Assembly: GCA_025937115.1 (NCBI GenBank)
Contig: JAICSB010000157.1
Location: forward strand, 1 to 7,258
Direction: 5' to 3'
Length of the DNA: 7,258 nt
Origin: Pseudonocardiaceae bacterium
Lineage (GTDB): Bacteria; Actinomycetota; Actinomycetes; Mycobacteriales; Pseudonocardiaceae
Shown: in pieces, positions 5,731 through 7,258 of the stretch
Layout: every line of letters starts with the position of its first letter
Numbering within the stretch: the first letter of the stretch is position 1
Notes under the pieces: model-generated
What the model was told of the DNA's origin: nothing
Database searches by the model: none
What the model saw: the letters and a program-made list of their open reading frames with translations, nothing else
Translations under genes and position numbers: made by a program

Positions 5731-7258
5731 CCGCAGCAAGCAGCAAGACCCCGGCCGGCTGGGTGAATCCGCTGCTGGACAGCAGGGACAAGCGACTACC
5801 CCGGATCGCCGGCCCGTGCGGTGTCGTCATCTTCGGCGTGACCGGGGACCTGTCCCGCAAGAAATTGATGCCGGCGATTTATGACCTGGCCAATCGCGGG
5901 CTGCTGCCGCCCGGTTTCGCGTTGGTCGGGTTCGCGCGCCGGGATTGGGCCGATGAGAACTTCGCTGAGCTGGTCCACGACGCGGTCCGGGAACACGCTC
6001 GCACCCCATTCCGGGAGGAGGTCTGGGCCCGGCTGTCCGAGGGCATCCGGTTCGTGCCTGGCAGCTTCGACGACGACGCCTCCTTCGACGACCTCGCGTC
6101 GGTGGTCGCAGACCTCGATCAGCAACGGGGTACCGGCGGCAACCACGCCTTCTACCTGGCCATCCCGCCCGCGACGTTCCCTGTGGTGCTCAAGCAGCTG
6201 GCCCGCACAGGCCTGGCGGAGCGCAACGGCGATCAATGGCGCCGGGTGGTCATCGAGAAACCGTTCGGACATGACCTGAACAGCGCCTGTGAACTCAACG
6301 AGATCGTCAACGACGTCTTCCCCGAGGAATCGGTGTTCCGCATCGATCACTACCTCGGAAAGGAGACCGTCCAGAACATTCTCGCGCTGCGCTTCGCCAA
6401 CCAGCTTTACGAGCCGATCTGGAACAGCAACTACGTCGACCACGTGCAGATCACCATGGCCGAGGACATCGGATTGGCCGGTCGCGCCGGCTACTACGAC
6501 GGCATCGGAGCGGCGCGAGACGTGATCCAGAACCACCTGCTCCAGTTGCTCGCGCTCACGGCGATGGAGGAACCGCTGTCCTTCTCGCCGGGATCGCTGC
6601 GCGGCGAGAAGATCAAGGTGCTGTCCGCTGTCAAGCTCGCGGAGCCGCTGGACGAGACCACCGCACGCGGCCAGTACACCGCCGGCTGGCAGGGCGGCAC
6701 GAAAGTCGTCGGGGTACTCGAAGAGAAGGGTTTTCACCAGGGCTCCACCACCGAGACGTTCGCCGCGATCACGCTGCACGTAGATACCCGGCGGTGGGCT
6801 GGCGTGCCATTCTTTTTGCGCACCGGCAAGCGGCTGGGACGGCGGGTCACCGAGGTCGCGGTGATCTTCAAGCGGGCTCCGCACCTGCCCTTCGAGACGA
6901 CCATGACCGAAGAGCTGGGACAAAACGCCTTGGTGATCCGGATTCAGCCGGACGAGGGCGTCACCATCCGGTTCGGGTCCAAGGTGCCGGGCACCGCGAT
7001 GGAGGTCCGGGACGTCACGATGGATTTCCGCTATGGCACGGCGTTCACCGAGTCCTCACCCGAGGCTTACGAGCGCCTGCTGCTGGACGTCCTGCTCGGG
7101 GAGCCGTCGTTGTTCCCGGTCAACGCCGAGGTCGAGCTGTCCTGGGCGATCCTCGACCCGGTGCTCGAACACTGGGCGAAGCACGACGGGCCCGAGCCCT
7201 ACGCCGCAGGCACCTGGGGGCCACCGTCGGCGGATCGGATGATCGCTACGGCCGGACG
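5727..7258 (+). CDS. zwf: Glucose-6-phosphate 1-dehydrogenase, C-terminus cut by window edge
   Basis: Zwf oxidises glucose 6-phosphate to 6-phosphogluconolactone, making NADPH, and controls entry into the oxidative pentose phosphate pathway. The visible 510 residues are nearly complete; the M. tuberculosis protein Zwf2 is about 514, and the last visible residues align with its final few. The N-terminal Rossmann motif is GVTGDLSRKK (37-46). Lys178 lies in EKPFGHD, and the substrate/catalytic motif RIDHYLGKE holds Asp207, His208 and Lys212. The second catalytic histidine is His270 in DVIQNHL. RTGKRLGRR and FGSKVPGTAMEVRDV are typical C-terminal family segments. GTG 5727 overlaps the pgi TGA (GTGA), with GGGAG at 5718-5722, so translation is probably coupled to pgi. 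In relatives the allosteric partner gene opcA comes next. There is no stop codon within the window. Confidence 0.96.
   Translation, partial: MTAASSKTPAGWVNPLLDSRDKRLPRIAGPCGVVIFGVTGDLSRKKLMPAIYDLANRGLLPPGFALVGFARRDWADENFAELVHDAVREHARTPFREEVWARLSEGIRFVPGSFDDDASFDDLASVVADLDQQRGTGGNHAFYLAIPPATFPVVLKQLARTGLAERNGDQWRRVVIEKPFGHDLNSACELNEIVNDVFPEESVFRIDHYLGKETVQNILALRFANQLYEPIWNSNYVDHVQITMAEDIGLAGRAGYYDGIGAARDVIQNHLLQLLALTAMEEPLSFSPGSLRGEKIKVLSAVKLAEPLDETTARGQYTAGWQGGTKVVGVLEEKGFHQGSTTETFAAITLHVDTRRWAGVPFFLRTGKRLGRRVTEVAVIFKRAPHLPFETTMTEELGQNALVIRIQPDEGVTIRFGSKVPGTAMEVRDVTMDFRYGTAFTESSPEAYERLLLDVLLGEPSLFPVNAEVELSWAILDPVLEHWAKHDGPEPYAAGTWGPPSADRMIATAG

Noticed and set aside
5796..6923. 375-codon minus-strand open frame opposite zwf
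   Set aside because: An antisense shadow of zwf; composition is typical of reverse-read GC-rich code and no motif is visible.
1..7258. CRISPR array, insertion sequence, tRNA, riboswitch, phage or defence genes
   Set aside because: I looked for direct repeats, terminal inverted repeats with transposase motifs, tRNA-like arms and unfamiliar genes and found none; apart from the intergenic region, coding density is essentially complete.

Overview
The window comes from a GC-rich actinobacterium. The base composition (C or G at nearly every third codon position), the GTG starts and the close match of the encoded proteins to mycobacterial and corynebacterial enzymes, as I remember those sequences, all point there. 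TTA leucine codons occur in two of the genes, which argues mildly against Streptomyces. A pgi gene sits between tal and zwf, unlike Mycobacterium tuberculosis or Corynebacterium glutamicum. I associate that order with Pseudonocardiales-type actinomycetes, but this is inference. I cannot name a species.

Layout: bases 1-545 (minus strand) hold the N-terminal part of ctaB, protoheme IX farnesyltransferase, which runs off the left edge. Upstream of it on the same strand is a possible 16-codon leader peptide (592 to 542) with a strong ribosome binding site; its stop codon overlaps the ctaB start. Bases 546-825 are the divergent control region, with two short perfect inverted repeats (653-665 and 685-699) and only weak promoter-like hexamers. 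From 826 to the right edge, four genes lie head to tail on the plus strand: tkt (826-2940), tal (2965-4092), pgi (4099-5730) and zwf (5727 onward, lacking probably only a few C-terminal codons). Gaps are 24 bp, 6 bp and a 4-bp overlap, so this is almost certainly one operon.

Together the operon encodes most of the interconversions of the pentose phosphate pathway. Zwf takes glucose 6-phosphate into the oxidative branch and makes NADPH. Tkt and Tal return pentose phosphates to fructose 6-phosphate and glyceraldehyde 3-phosphate. Pgi converts fructose 6-phosphate back to glucose 6-phosphate, so the encoded set could run the pathway as a cycle. In related genomes opcA and pgl follow zwf; they would lie beyond the right edge.

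The gene content is ordinary central metabolism and I see no mobile element, CRISPR array, RNA gene or defence system. The two points most worth checking are: (1) tal and pgi are in the same reading frame, separated by one UGA codon and two sense codons, and this Pgi looks like the type that occurs fused to transaldolase elsewhere; (2) the candidate leader peptide coupled to ctaB.
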